From Deltaproteobacteria bacterium (GTDB lineage Bacteria > Desulfobacterota > Binatia > UBA9968): a stretch of 54,935 nucleotides of DNA. The first letter of the stretch is position 1. The number at the start of each line of letters is the position of its first letter. Of this stretch, positions 23,762 to 32,434 are shown in pieces. The stretch spans positions 1-54,935 of the forward strand of contig SHYW01000018.1 in NCBI GenBank assembly GCA_009692615.1, written 5' to 3'. A program made the translations under genes and the position numbers. Under the pieces are notes generated by a model that was given only the letters and a program-made list of their open reading frames with translations, ran no database searches and was not told the DNA's origin.

Positions 23762-24213
23762 ACGGCAAAACATTTGAACAATTTCACGCCGGCGATCGTT
23801 ACCAAACCGGCCGGCGCACGGTCACCGAACACGACATTCTGACGTTCGTCAATCTCGTCGGTCTCACCGAACCGCTGTTCTTGGACATGGAATACATTCG
23901 CAAGGAAAGTCTCTTCGGCGAGCGCATCGCGCCCGGCAGTTTGACTTTTGCCCTCGCCGAAGGATTGACGGTGCAGACCGGATTGATCCACGGCACCGGC
24001 TTGGCCTTCGCCGGCCTCGATAAGATGCGCCTGTTCGCGCCCGTGAAAGTCAACGATACGATCGAAGTCGAAATCGAAGTGCTCGACACCAAACCCGTGC
24101 CCGCCCGAGGCGGCGGCATCGTTCGCTACCGCCAGTGGGTGAAAAATCAACGCGGCGAAGCGATCATGGAATATGACGTGGCACGGCTGATCCGCGGCGG
24201 CGATAATAAATAG
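23758..24213 (+). CDS. MaoC-like hot-dog protein lacking the usual catalytic pair
   Basis: 151 residues from MNGKTFEQFH, started at the ATGA overlap with the CoA-transferase. Single hot-dog domain: 'VTEHDILTFVNLVGLTEPLFLDMEYIRKESLFGERIAPGSLTFALAEGL'. In active (R)-hydratases the motif runs G-D-x-N-P-[LI]-H; here it is G-L-T-E-P-L-F, so both Asp and His are replaced. It may be a non-hydratase member, a thioesterase-like protein, or use another base. Coupling to the CoA-transferase says it acts on the same acyl-CoA. Confidence 0.85.
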   Translation: MNGKTFEQFHAGDRYQTGRRTVTEHDILTFVNLVGLTEPLFLDMEYIRKESLFGERIAPGSLTFALAEGLTVQTGLIHGTGLAFAGLDKMRLFAPVKVNDTIEVEIEVLDTKPVPARGGGIVRYRQWVKNQRGEAIMEYDVARLIRGGDNK

Positions 24214-24215
24214 AG

Positions 24216-24238
24216 GTAGGGGCGACCGGCGGTCGTCC
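24216..24238. repeat. Palindromic repeat, GTAGGGGCGACC type
   Basis: GTAGGGGCGACCGGCGGTCG then TCC: same unit as 22434-22456 with one mismatch. It sits just after the MaoC-like gene. Confidence 0.65.
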
Positions 24239-24275
24239 GTTTGCGCAAAGCAAAACAAGGTCACCGAATAAGCCT

Positions 24276-25235
24276 ATGAATCAAACACCGATAAACTTCG
24301 GCGTCCTCCTGCCCACTCGCGAAGCGATCATGTCGGGGCGCGCCGATTCGTCGAGTCTCTATCGAATCGCCGAGCGCGCCGAGGCATTGGGATTTCATTC
24401 GGTCTGGGTCGGCGACAGTTTGACGGCGCGGCCGCGCATCGACGCGTTAACCACGCTTGCCGCCGTCGGCGCGCGCACGCAACGCGTGCGGCTCGGCACG
24501 GCGATTTATTTAGCCGCGCTGCGCAATCCGATTTTGCTCGCCTATCAACTCGCCAGCCTCGACTGGCTGACCGGTGGGCGGGTCGATTTCGGCATCGGCT
24601 ACGGACGGCCCAAAGAAGCCGCGGCGGAACATGAGTTCGAAATTTTGGGACTCGATCCGAGCGCGCGCATGAAGATGAGCGAAGAAGTCGTCGACGTCAT
24701 GCGCCGGCTCTGGCGCGAGAACGACGTTTCCTATCAAGGCAAGTTCACGCGCTTCGATCACGTCACCATCGAGCCGAAAACCATCCAGCCCGGCGGCGTG
24801 CCGATCTGGCTGGCGTCTAACGATATCGAGCCGGGACTCAAACGGGTCGGGCGCACGGCTGACGCTTGGATCAACAACATCAAGTCGCCCGAAGTATTCT
24901 CCGTCTGCTGGGAAAAAGTCCGCGACTACGCGGTGCAAGCTGGCCGCCCTGCCGATGCGATCCACCCGAGCATTTATTTTACTCTCGCCGCCGGCGATCA
25001 CGACGCCGTCGTCGAAGGCCAAACTTTTCTCGCCCAATACTACAACCGCTCCTACGAAGCCGTGGTCAACGCCATGCTCTGCGTCACCGGCTCCTGGGAC
25101 GAAGTGATCGACTGGATGGAAAAGTATATCGCCGCCGGCGCGCGCACCGTCGTGCTCCGTTTCGCCGCCCGCGATCAGTTGGGCGCCGTCGAAGCCTGCG
25201 CCGAAGCGCTAAATCGGCGCGGCTTGATCGACTGA
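24276..25235 (+). CDS. LLM-class flavin-dependent oxidoreductase
   Basis: 319 residues, luciferase-like TIM barrel: 'INFGVLLPTREAIMSG', 'AERAEALGFHSVWVGDSL', 'LGTAIYLAALRNPILLAYQLASLDWLTGGRVDFGIGYG', 'GGVPIWLASNDIEPGLKRVGRTADAW'. The family uses FMN or F420 for oxidation or dehydrogenation. No clear ribosome site; it lies 62 bases after the MaoC-like gene behind a short palindrome. It probably belongs to the same catabolic run. Cofactor and substrate cannot be told apart here. Confidence 0.87.
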   Translation: MNQTPINFGVLLPTREAIMSGRADSSSLYRIAERAEALGFHSVWVGDSLTARPRIDALTTLAAVGARTQRVRLGTAIYLAALRNPILLAYQLASLDWLTGGRVDFGIGYGRPKEAAAEHEFEILGLDPSARMKMSEEVVDVMRRLWRENDVSYQGKFTRFDHVTIEPKTIQPGGVPIWLASNDIEPGLKRVGRTADAWINNIKSPEVFSVCWEKVRDYAVQAGRPADAIHPSIYFTLAAGDHDAVVEGQTFLAQYYNRSYEAVVNAMLCVTGSWDEVIDWMEKYIAAGARTVVLRFAARDQLGAVEACAEALNRRGLID

Positions 25236-25335
25236 CATAACGAATTGCTATGACCGCGCGAAAAGAAATCATAGCGCGTGGTCACGACGACGCGCTGAAA
25301 CGTTCTGGAAAAATGAAAAATCCTTTTTAGAGGAA

Positions 25336-25367
25336 AGGGTGTCCCCTCTGGGGAAAGGGGACACCCT
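25336..25367. terminator. Strong hairpin after the LLM gene
   Basis: A perfect 12-bp stem (AGGGTGTCCCCT 25336-25347, AGGGGACACCCT 25356-25367) with an 8-base loop lies between the plus-strand LLM gene and the minus-strand zinc-finger gene. No T-run follows on the plus strand. It may terminate by structure or be another dispersed palindrome. Confidence 0.5.
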
Positions 25368-25453
25368 GGGGGTTAGCCGCAAACGTGAACTGAGGAGGAG
25401 GCCCATGTTGCGCTCGGGAAACACGGTTGAGCCGGCGGGCGACCGGCGCGAGT

Positions 25454-25654
25454 CTAACGCATTCTGTTCATCGCGTACTGCAATTTCTTCAGTTCGCTTT
25501 CCAAATACATATCTTTGAGTTGATGACGATCCATGTGGGCTTCGAGCAATTCCGCCGGAAACATCTTGGCGTTGCAGCGGTGGCAAACCGCCGCTTCATA
25601 CGTTGCGTTCTCGTGGCGAATCTCGTAGGTGTCGTTGCTGACTGACGTTTCCAT
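25454..25654 (-). CDS. Small C2H2 zinc-finger protein
   Basis: 66 residues with a ribosome site (GAGAGGGAC, 5 bases upstream of ATG). C24-x2-C27-x12-H40-x3-H44 is exact classical C2H2 spacing, and L37 falls at the conserved Leu position of the finger; M31-F32 occupy the conserved aromatic position. A C-terminal charged helix ('DRHQLKDMYLESELKKLQYAMNRMR') follows. It stands alone between two plus-strand operons. It could bind DNA, RNA or a protein. It is not similar in spacing to Ros/MucR (which have a shorter Cys-His gap). Nothing links it to a neighbour. Confidence 0.75.
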   Translation of the reverse strand: METSVSNDTYEIRHENATYEAAVCHRCNAKMFPAELLEAHMDRHQLKDMYLESELKKLQYAMNRMR

Positions 25655-25870
25655 ATTGTCCCTCTCTGACGTTAAATTGCTGCTCGCTTCATAGCTTCAG
25701 CAATCGCTATGCCAGCCAACGAGGGCTTTTGAAGATTAGCCAACATGTTGATATCTCATGCGAATGGCCTGGCGTGTTGAATTGACGCCGAGGTCGCAGC
25801 GAACAAACTCAGTGAGACAGGGCTGTCCAAGTAATACATTTTTGTGCTCGTAGAGATCAGGACTCGACCC

Positions 25871-27028
25871 ATGATGACTCATCAATTGACGACTCAGCCG
25901 ATTGAAACCAGTGAAAACCTAACTTTGACCGAAGCCAGCGCCGGGCCATTCAAGATCGGCATCGCTAGCTTGGACAATCCGCGCGCCCTTAATGCGCTGA
26001 CGCTGGAAATGTTCCAACTCCTCGAAGCCAAGCTGCTCGAATGGCGCGCGCGCGCCGATATCGTCTGCGTCGTCCTCCACGCCGAATCGGAAAAAGCTTT
26101 CTGCGCCGGCGGCGATGTCAAAGCGTTGGTCGGCGAACTCAATCGCAGCGCGTCGATCGAGATGGCGGTGGAATATTTTTCCCACGAATATTTAGTCGAC
26201 TATCTCATCCATAGTTATCCTAAGCCGATCCTGTGCTGGGCCGACGGCATCACCATGGGCGGCGGCATCGGCATCATGAACGGCGCCTCGTGCCGCGTCG
26301 TCACCGAGCGGACATTGATGGCGATGCCGGAGATCGCCATCGGTTTGTTTCCCGATGTCGGCGGCAGCTATTTTTTGAATCGCATGCCCGACGGGCTCGG
26401 ACTGTTTCTCGGCCTCACCTCGATGCGCTTCGACGGCGGCGACGCCATCGCCATCGGCATGGCCGACTTGATGATCCGCGCCGAACAAAAATCCGCGGTA
26501 CTCGCCGGCTTGGAACAAGTTCAATGGACGACGGATGGTGAGAGCAACAAACGGACACTGCGCACTTATCTCACAGGCTTTGCGCAAACTGTCGACAGCG
26601 CGCAATCGGTGCTAATCAATCGTTACGACGCCGTCAAAAAACTGACGCTGCAACCGAACATTGACGCCGTCGATCGCGGCCTGCGCGCGTGGAACGGCGT
26701 GGACGATTGGCTCAAGCATGCCATCTCTAGCTATCTTTCCGGATCGCCGACTTCGGCCAAAGCGATCTTTCAACAGATCGCTGGCGCCCGGCAGCTTTCG
26801 CTGCGACAAGTGTTTTTGCGCGAGTGGGACTTGGCGCTCAACTTCTGCGCCGACTCCGATTTCCGCGAAGGCGTGCGCGCGCGCTTGATCGACAAGGACC
26901 AAGCCCCTCGCTGGCAGCCACCGACCTTAGCTGAAGTCTCGGAGTCGACGATCGCGCGATTGTTTTCCCAGCAGCATGGCCAACCTGACCGCTTGGCGGA
27001 AAAGTTCGCGGCCCACGGCTTGAGCTGA
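25871..27028 (+). CDS. Enoyl-CoA hydratase/isomerase family, 3-hydroxyisobutyryl-CoA hydrolase-like
   Basis: 385 residues from the ATG pair at 25871. A GTG at 25844 would add nine residues. Crotonase fold with oxyanion-hole motifs 'AFCAGGDVK' (77-84) and '[10 protein letters not shown]' (127-136), and '[20 protein letters not shown]' with E154 and D162, the signature of 3-hydroxyisobutyryl-CoA hydrolases rather than hydratases. The length (about 385) also fits that branch. It hydrolyses a 3-hydroxyacyl-CoA, as in valine breakdown, or a similar CoA ester. It opens the plus-strand run of aromatic-acid genes. Confidence 0.86.
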   Translation: MMTHQLTTQPIETSENLTLTEASAGPFKIGIASLDNPRALNALTLEMFQLLEAKLLEWRARADIVCVVLHAESEKAFCAGGDVKALVGELNRSASIEMAVEYFSHEYLVDYLIHSYPKPILCWADGITMGGGIGIMNGASCRVVTERTLMAMPEIAIGLFPDVGGSYFLNRMPDGLGLFLGLTSMRFDGGDAIAIGMADLMIRAEQKSAVLAGLEQVQWTTDGESNKRTLRTYLTGFAQTVDSAQSVLINRYDAVKKLTLQPNIDAVDRGLRAWNGVDDWLKHAISSYLSGSPTSAKAIFQQIAGARQLSLRQVFLREWDLALNFCADSDFREGVRARLIDKDQAPRWQPPTLAEVSESTIARLFSQQHGQPDRLAEKFAAHGLS

Positions 27029-27079
27029 CCGGCGCATCGCTTGGCAGTAAGAATTCTTCGCGCGATGGATAAATAAATT

Positions 27080-28054
27080 ATGAGCAGCAACCAAATTCTC
27101 GAAGTCGACTTCCCGGTGATGCGCTACGACATCACCTTGCCGCTGCTCGAAGGCCGCGTGGCGATCGACGGCGTGACGTTGAAACCGGTCAAAGCATCGT
27201 CGATGATCAACAAGGAAGAGCCCAAGCTGATGGCTGGCGACTTCGGCTTGATGGATTTGAACATCGGCTATTTTTTGCCCGCCGTCGAAGCCGGCTGGGA
27301 AATCATCGGCTTGCCGGTGTTCTCCAAACGCAAACCGGCCTATCAATTGATTTTCTGCCGCGCCGATCGCGCCATTCAATCGCCCAAAGATCTCGCCGGC
27401 AAACGCATCGGCTCGCGCACCTATCGCACCGCGCTGACGGTGTGGGCGCGCGGATTATTGCAGGAACACTACGGCGTCGATTTTTCCAACGTCCAGTGGG
27501 TCTTGCAGGCCAAAGAAGTTTTTCCGGTTCATGACCCGAAGGTAAAGATCGACTACGTCGACGACAGCCAAAACATGTCGCAGCGGCTGATCGCCGGCGA
27601 GATCGATGCCATCATCGCCGACATCTCCGACACCAAGATGTTCGAAAACCTCGAGGGCAATGCGCAGATCAAGCGGCTGTTCCCTGACTATTTAAATGAA
27701 GACCGAAAGCTCTATCGCCAAACCGGCATCTTCACGCCGGTGCATATGATCGTCATGAGCCGCAAGCTCGACCGCAACCATCCCGAGTTGGCGGGGAAAT
27801 TTTACGCCGCCTTGGAAAAAGCCAAGGCCCTCGCCTATGACGATATCTCCAGCGACCGCAGCGGCTTTGCCATCGCCTACCTGCGCGAAGCGATGAAATC
27901 ACAGACCGCCACTTGGGGCGACCCATGGCAATACGGCATCAAAGCCAACCGGTCGACCATCGACGCCTTTATCAAATACAATGTCGAGCAAGGCATGATC
28001 CGCGCGGCGCCATCCTATTCCGACATCTTCGCTGCCGGCACCCTGGACACCTAG
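27080..28054 (+). CDS. 4,5-dihydroxyphthalate decarboxylase-like protein (binding-protein fold, no signal peptide)
   Basis: 324 residues starting directly at 'MSSNQILEVDFPVMRYDITLPLLEGRVAIDGVTL' without a signal peptide, so it should stay in the cytoplasm, unlike the other NMT1-type proteins here. The N-terminal 'YDIT.PL..G.V...GV.L' and 'FGLMDLNIGYFLPA' patterns match the family of 4,5-dihydroxyphthalate decarboxylases, which share the periplasmic-binding-protein fold. The next gene resembles phthalate 4,5-dioxygenase, which supports an enzyme role: removing a carboxyl group from a ring diol. An alternative is a cytosolic ligand-binding protein. Confidence 0.75.
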   Translation: MSSNQILEVDFPVMRYDITLPLLEGRVAIDGVTLKPVKASSMINKEEPKLMAGDFGLMDLNIGYFLPAVEAGWEIIGLPVFSKRKPAYQLIFCRADRAIQSPKDLAGKRIGSRTYRTALTVWARGLLQEHYGVDFSNVQWVLQAKEVFPVHDPKVKIDYVDDSQNMSQRLIAGEIDAIIADISDTKMFENLEGNAQIKRLFPDYLNEDRKLYRQTGIFTPVHMIVMSRKLDRNHPELAGKFYAALEKAKALAYDDISSDRSGFAIAYLREAMKSQTATWGDPWQYGIKANRSTIDAFIKYNVEQGMIRAAPSYSDIFAAGTLDT

Positions 28055-28060
28055 AAAATT

Positions 28061-28098
28061 TTGAATCTGTAATCTGGAATTTGAAATCTGAGATTCCG
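28061..28098. repeat. Dispersed repeat, GAATCTGTAATCTGGAATTTG type
   Basis: TTGAATCTGTAATCTGGAAT then TTGAAATCTGAGATTCC, in the short gap before the Rieske oxygenase gene. A second copy lies at 46218-46247 (GGAATCTGTAATGTGGAATT...). Confidence 0.65.
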
Positions 28099-28112
28099 AG
28101 AGGAACGAGGAC

Positions 28113-29396
28113 ATGCTCTCACGCGAAGACAACGACCTGATCACCCAAACCGGCGCCGGCACGCCGTGCGGCAACTTGATGCGCAGCTATTGGATACCGG
28201 CGCTGTTGTCGGAAGAGGTTCCCGCCCCCGACTGTCCGCCGGCGCGGGTAAAATTGCTCGGCGAAGAATTGGTCGCCTTTCGCGACAGCCAAGGGCGCAT
28301 CGGTCTGATCGGCGAGCACTGCGCTCACCGCGGCACGTCGTTATTTTTTGGCAGGAATGAAGAATGCGGCTTGCGCTGCATTTATCACGGTTGGAAGTTC
28401 GATGTGCAGGGCAATGTCTTGGACACGCCGGCGGAGCCCGGCGACAGCGACTACGCTAAAAAACTTCATCACACCGCCTATCCGACCCATGAAGCCAACG
28501 GCGTCATCTATGCGTACCTTGGCGCGCCGGAAAAAATGCCGCTGTTTCCCAACTACGAATGGACCCAGGTGCCGCCGGAATATGCCTACGTCACCAAATG
28601 CTTGCTCGAATGCAACTATCTTCAGGGTCTCGAAGGCGAATGCGACTCGTCGCACCTGTCGTTTCTCCACCGCAACTTTACCAACGAGAGCAACCAGCCG
28701 GTCTACAAAGGCGATCCGACGCCGGCCTACGACACCGAAGACACCGACTTCGGCGTGCGCTTGATCGCCACGCGCAATTTCGAAGACCAACATTACGTCC
28801 GCTTCTCGGCATTCGTCATGCCGGTCTATGGCTGCGTGCCGGCCGGCCGCAAGACCAACGATCTCGAAGGCTACGAGATTCACACCTACGTGCCGGCCGA
28901 CGACACCCATTGCTGGCGCTACGATATCGGATTTCACCGCGGCCGGGTCGTGCGCGAAGACGAAGTGCACCGGCGCAAACAGATTCTTCCCGACTACACC
29001 AAGGTGCGCAATGCGCGGAATAATTACTTGCAAGACCGCCAAAAGCAAAAAACCTTGAGCTTCACCGGCATCGACGATTTTTTGAATCACGACGGCTGCG
29101 CAACCGAAAGCATGGGCGCGATCTTCGATCGCACCAAGGAACATCTCGGCGTCAGCGACAAGGCGGTGATCGCCGTGCGCAAATATTTGCTAACGGCGAT
29201 CAAGGAGTTGCAGCGCGGCAAAGAACCGCCGCATATTTTGCGCGATCCAGAGCGCAACTGGTTTCCTCACATCGATTGCTTCGCCCATCTGGTGCCGCGC
29301 CATCTGCCATGGCAAAAAAAGTTTGACTTCTTGACCAACCAGGCGAAAAAAGAAAACCCCATGTCCTACGCGGCGCGCAAAAAAGCCGCGTCGTAA
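28113..29396 (+). CDS. Rieske non-heme iron oxygenase, phthalate 4,5-dioxygenase-like
   Basis: 427 residues. Rieske cluster: C70-x-H72 ('EHCAHRGTS') and C89-x2-H92 ('LRCIYHGWKF'). Mononuclear iron site: 'LEGECDSSHLSFLHR' with H181 and H186 and nearby acidic residues E175/D178. The N-terminus 'LSREDNDLITQTGAGTPCGNLM..YW.PALLSEE' closely recalls phthalate 4,5-dioxygenase oxygenase subunits. It would hydroxylate an aromatic ring in the cytoplasm, fed by a reductase not found in this window. AGAGGAACGAGG precedes the ATG. The flanking genes are decarboxylase-like, as expected for a phthalate-type pathway. Confidence 0.88.
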   Translation: MLSREDNDLITQTGAGTPCGNLMRSYWIPALLSEEVPAPDCPPARVKLLGEELVAFRDSQGRIGLIGEHCAHRGTSLFFGRNEECGLRCIYHGWKFDVQGNVLDTPAEPGDSDYAKKLHHTAYPTHEANGVIYAYLGAPEKMPLFPNYEWTQVPPEYAYVTKCLLECNYLQGLEGECDSSHLSFLHRNFTNESNQPVYKGDPTPAYDTEDTDFGVRLIATRNFEDQHYVRFSAFVMPVYGCVPAGRKTNDLEGYEIHTYVPADDTHCWRYDIGFHRGRVVREDEVHRRKQILPDYTKVRNARNNYLQDRQKQKTLSFTGIDDFLNHDGCATESMGAIFDRTKEHLGVSDKAVIAVRKYLLTAIKELQRGKEPPHILRDPERNWFPHIDCFAHLVPRHLPWQKKFDFLTNQAKKENPMSYAARKKAAS

Positions 29397-29428
29397 TTTC
29401 CCACGCAATCGACAGCTAGGAGCAATCA

Positions 29429-30175
29429 ATGAAACAAGCCAAGAAAATATTAACTCGTGCCCTGATCAAAACCGCCGAAGCCGAACTGGGCATCGCCTGC
29501 AAAATCCTCGAGTGGGAGATCGGCGATATCTGGGGCCATGTCGGCGTGCGTTTGCCGGACGACAAGGGCATCGCCGTGCAAATGTTTCGCCGCGCTGAAG
29601 AGGGCAACAAAGACTGGCTCGTCCATTTCGATTACAACTTGAAGAAGCTCGCCGGCGTCGGCACGCCGCCGCGCGAGTCGGTGATCTATACGGAAATTTT
29701 CAAGGCCCGGCCCGATGTCAACGCCGCGGTGCACTGCCACGCCTCCACCTGTGTCGCCATGAGCCTCGCCGACACGCCGGTCTCCTGTGTGCACATGCAA
29801 TCGGGACGCTACGGCACCGGCGTGCCGATCTATCCCCAGCCGATTTACATTTTGGATCAAGACGAAGGCGCTGATCTCGCCCGCACCTTGGGCAACGCCA
29901 ACGGCATGATGATCAAAGGCCACGGCATCGTCACGGTTGGAAAAACCATCGACGAAGCCTGCTTCAACGCCGTCTACATGGAACGCACCGCCAAGATTAT
30001 GGTAATGGCGAAGCTCTTCGGTTTCAAAGGAGTGCCCGGCGACTTCATCGGTCAATTGGCGAGCAGCAAAGAAAAGCTTCTCACCCGCGGCAAACGCTTA
30101 CCGCACTCCTCCGAATGGAACTACTACGCCCATCTGATCAAGTTGGGAAAAACCTGGAATCGCGGCGGCATGTAA
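29429..30175 (+). CDS. Class II aldolase/adducin-family protein
   Basis: 248 residues. Zinc ligands H102 and H104 ('AAVHCHASTCVAMS') and H165 ('MIKGHGIVTVG'), with the conserved E84 region ('PPRESVIYTEIF'). The family includes sugar-phosphate aldolases and also the 3,4-dihydroxyphthalate decarboxylase of Gram-positive phthalate pathways. Being 32 bases after the Rieske oxygenase gene, a decarboxylase or hydroxy-acid lyase role is more likely than sugar metabolism (inference). AGGAG lies upstream. Confidence 0.85.
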   Translation: MKQAKKILTRALIKTAEAELGIACKILEWEIGDIWGHVGVRLPDDKGIAVQMFRRAEEGNKDWLVHFDYNLKKLAGVGTPPRESVIYTEIFKARPDVNAAVHCHASTCVAMSLADTPVSCVHMQSGRYGTGVPIYPQPIYILDQDEGADLARTLGNANGMMIKGHGIVTVGKTIDEACFNAVYMERTAKIMVMAKLFGFKGVPGDFIGQLASSKEKLLTRGKRLPHSSEWNYYAHLIKLGKTWNRGGM

Positions 30176-30238
30176 AATTCGTTTCAAGTTCGCAAACACT
30201 TCAGTTAATGTCGTTGAGCGTGGGAAAGATCTTCGTAG

Positions 30239-30259
30239 GGGCGGGTTTCAAACCCGCCC
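30239..30259. terminator. Perfect palindrome GGGCGGGTTT/AAACCCGCCC with T-run
   Basis: GGGCGGGTTTCAAACCCGCCC followed by TTTCTTAT on the plus strand, after the aldolase-fold gene. It could act as an intrinsic terminator separating the enzyme genes from the binding-protein genes, but the same palindrome recurs at 41611-41631 and, imperfectly, at 13172-13193, so it is also a dispersed repeat. Confidence 0.6.
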
Positions 30260-30287
30260 TTTCTTATCGTCGAGCAAGGAGCCAGCC

Positions 30288-31271
30288 ATGCTAAACAATT
30301 TACTCATCGCATCGCTTTTCTTCCTGGTCCTTCCGTTTAACGTCCGCGCCCAAGAAACCAATCTCGTCGCCTACGCCGGCTTCGCCGGGTTTCAAGCGCC
30401 GATCTGGGCGCCCAAAGATCTCGGGCTGTTCGCCAAATACGGCTTCAGCGGCGACCTGGTTTTTCTCTCCGGCTCGGTGCGGCAAATTCAGGCGCTGCTC
30501 GGCGGCAGCATTCAGTTCGCTCAGGCCGACGCCGCCACCGCGTTAAACGCCATCAATCAAGGCGCCGACATGGTGATCATCTCCGGTTCGCTCAATAGCT
30601 TTCCCTACAGTTTCGTGACCACCAAAGATTTGCGCAAGCCGGAAGATTTAGTCGGCAAGAAGATCGGCATCCTCGCCGTCGGAGGCGCCACCGAAACCGC
30701 GACGTTGCTCGCGCTCAAGGCGTGGAATATTCCGCGCCAAGCCGTGACCATGTTCCCCGCCGGCGACTCGGCAGCGCGCATCGTCGCGATCTCCGCCAAG
30801 GCGATCGACGGCACCATGCTCTCCTATCCCGATATCAACGAAGCGCTGCGCTTGGGCATGCACGAGTTTGCCAAGATGAGCGATGTCAAAAGCTCGTCCT
30901 TCCCGATGAACGTCGTGATCGCGCGCCGCTCCTACGTCGAGAAAAACCGCGACACGGTGAAACGGTTTCAGCAGGCCTACGCGGAGGGCGTTTATCAGTT
31001 CATGAACAGCAAAGAAAAAGGATTGGCGGTGCTCGGCAAATGGCTGCGCTTTCGCAATCCGAAAACCGTCGAAGAGACTTATAACTATTTCGCCAAGAGC
31101 TTCGCTTTTCCCACCCGGGTATCGCCCGAAGGATTGCGCAACACTTTGGAAATCATCGCCCAGCGCAACCCAGCGCTTAAAGTCGACATGAACATCAACC
31201 GCTACTTGGACGAAAGCACCGTCGACGAACTGGAACGCGAAGGCTTCTTCAAACGCTTGGCGGCGAAATGA
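30288..31271 (+). CDS. ABC-type substrate-binding protein (NMT1-like)
   Basis: 327 residues, signal peptide to about residue 21 (ending VRA/QE), AAGGAG upstream of the ATG. 'FQAPIWAPKDLGLFAKYGFSGDLVFLSGSVRQ', 'LVGKKIGILAVGGATETATLLALKAWNIP', C-terminal 'DELEREGFFKRLAAK', a variant of the GFI..LY tail. Its stop overlaps the next binding-protein gene by four bases (ATGA at 31268-31271), so the two proteins are made together and might bind related ligands or act as a pair. Confidence 0.88.
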   Translation: MLNNLLIASLFFLVLPFNVRAQETNLVAYAGFAGFQAPIWAPKDLGLFAKYGFSGDLVFLSGSVRQIQALLGGSIQFAQADAATALNAINQGADMVIISGSLNSFPYSFVTTKDLRKPEDLVGKKIGILAVGGATETATLLALKAWNIPRQAVTMFPAGDSAARIVAISAKAIDGTMLSYPDINEALRLGMHEFAKMSDVKSSSFPMNVVIARRSYVEKNRDTVKRFQQAYAEGVYQFMNSKEKGLAVLGKWLRFRNPKTVEETYNYFAKSFAFPTRVSPEGLRNTLEIIAQRNPALKVDMNINRYLDESTVDELEREGFFKRLAAK

Positions 31272-32299
31272 TGCAACTCATATCCCAGCTCATCTTCGTT
31301 TGTCTTCTTGCCGGAATGATCAATGCCGCCCACGCCGCCGATTCGCCGGCGCGACCGACGAAGCTGATCCGCATGCGCCTTAGCCAATCCACCGTGAACA
31401 CGCGCTCGGCGATTCTTTGGGTCGCCCAGGCCCAAGGCTTTTTCGCCAAATACGGTTTGGATGTCGAAACGATTTTTTTGCAAAGCAGCAATCTACAAAC
31501 CGCCGCGTTGGCAACTAACGAAGTGCAGATCGGCAACATCGGCGGCGCGACAGTTCTCTCCGGCGTCGCCGGCGGCCAAGCCTTTCGCATCATCGCCAGC
31601 CCGAGCAATCAACTTTTTTACGATCTGGTCGCGCGGCCGGAAATCAAAGACGGCAGGGACATGCGCGGCAAACGCATCGGCGTCACGAGCATTGGCGGGA
31701 CGACGTGGATGGCGGCCAATCTCGGCCTGCAACATTACGGCTTGGACGCCGGCCGCGATGGCGTTCAGATCAACGCTATCGGCAACCAAAGCGTGCTGGT
31801 GCAGGCGCTGGAAAGCGGCAGCATCGATTTGGCGGTGATCGATCCGTTCTTGAGCCGCCGGCTCAAAAGCAAAGGCATGAAGGTGATGATCGAGTTTGCC
31901 AAGGTGAACATACCGTTCATCTCCACGGCGGTGGTCACCACCGCGGCATTCTTGCGCGAGCATGAAGATCAAGTCGAAAGATTTCTGCGGGCGTTTCTCG
32001 AAGGCCAAGCGTTTATCGCGAAACCCGAAAACAAAAACGCCGTGCTCAAGACCGTCGCCACGAAAATGAAAATCAGCGACCCAGCCGCCGCCGAAGAAGG
32101 CTATCAAGACATGTTGATCGGTATCGAGCGCAAGCCCTACCCGTCCATCGAAGCGCTCCGCAACATCCAAAAACTAATGGCGCAAATGAATCCCAAAGTC
32201 GCCAGCGTCAAGAGCGAAGATGTCATCGATGCGCGGATCATCCGCCGGCTCGACGAAAGCGGCTTCATCGACGCCCTGTACGAAGCGAAGAAACGATAA
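31268..32299 (+). CDS. ABC-type substrate-binding protein (NMT1-like), paralog of 37360-38385
   Basis: 343 residues, coupled by ATGA overlap to the preceding gene; ATG at 31271 is an alternative. Signal peptide to about residue 23 (ending AHA/AD). 'AILWVAQAQGFFAKYGLDVETIFLQSSNLQ', 'MRGKRIGVTSIGGTTWMAANLGLQHYGLDAGRDGVQI', 'RIIRRLDESGFIDALY'. The 'SIGGT.WM' segment and the tail are shared with the 37360-38385 product, marking a subfamily. Ligand unknown. Confidence 0.88.
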   Translation: MMQLISQLIFVCLLAGMINAAHAADSPARPTKLIRMRLSQSTVNTRSAILWVAQAQGFFAKYGLDVETIFLQSSNLQTAALATNEVQIGNIGGATVLSGVAGGQAFRIIASPSNQLFYDLVARPEIKDGRDMRGKRIGVTSIGGTTWMAANLGLQHYGLDAGRDGVQINAIGNQSVLVQALESGSIDLAVIDPFLSRRLKSKGMKVMIEFAKVNIPFISTAVVTTAAFLREHEDQVERFLRAFLEGQAFIAKPENKNAVLKTVATKMKISDPAAAEEGYQDMLIGIERKPYPSIEALRNIQKLMAQMNPKVASVKSEDVIDARIIRRLDESGFIDALYEAKKR

Positions 32300-32313
32300 C
32301 GCAGCGCGCATGA

Positions 32314-32335
32314 GGCGACCACCGGTCGCCCCTAC
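32314..32335. repeat. Palindromic repeat, GGCGACC/GGTCGCC...CCTAC type
   Basis: GGCGACCACCGGTCGCC followed by CCTAC: the reverse-orientation form of the GTAGGGGCGACC units at 22434 and 24216. It lies after the second of two coupled binding-protein genes. Confidence 0.6.
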
Positions 32336-32434
32336 AGCCCTCTAAATGCCTTGACTCCAACACGAGCCGTGCCATATAAAACGAATTGTAATGCAGCGGA
32401 TTCAACTGACGATTCCAAGAAAGGTACGACGCCC

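Noticed and set aside
27080-28054. Ordinary periplasmic binding protein
   Set aside because: It starts directly in the fold without a signal peptide and neighbours a phthalate-type oxygenase, so a decarboxylase-like enzyme is preferred.
28341-29144. A 267-codon minus-strand open frame opposite the Rieske oxygenase
   Set aside because: High GC at third positions makes antisense frames long; the plus strand has complete Rieske and iron-site motifs.
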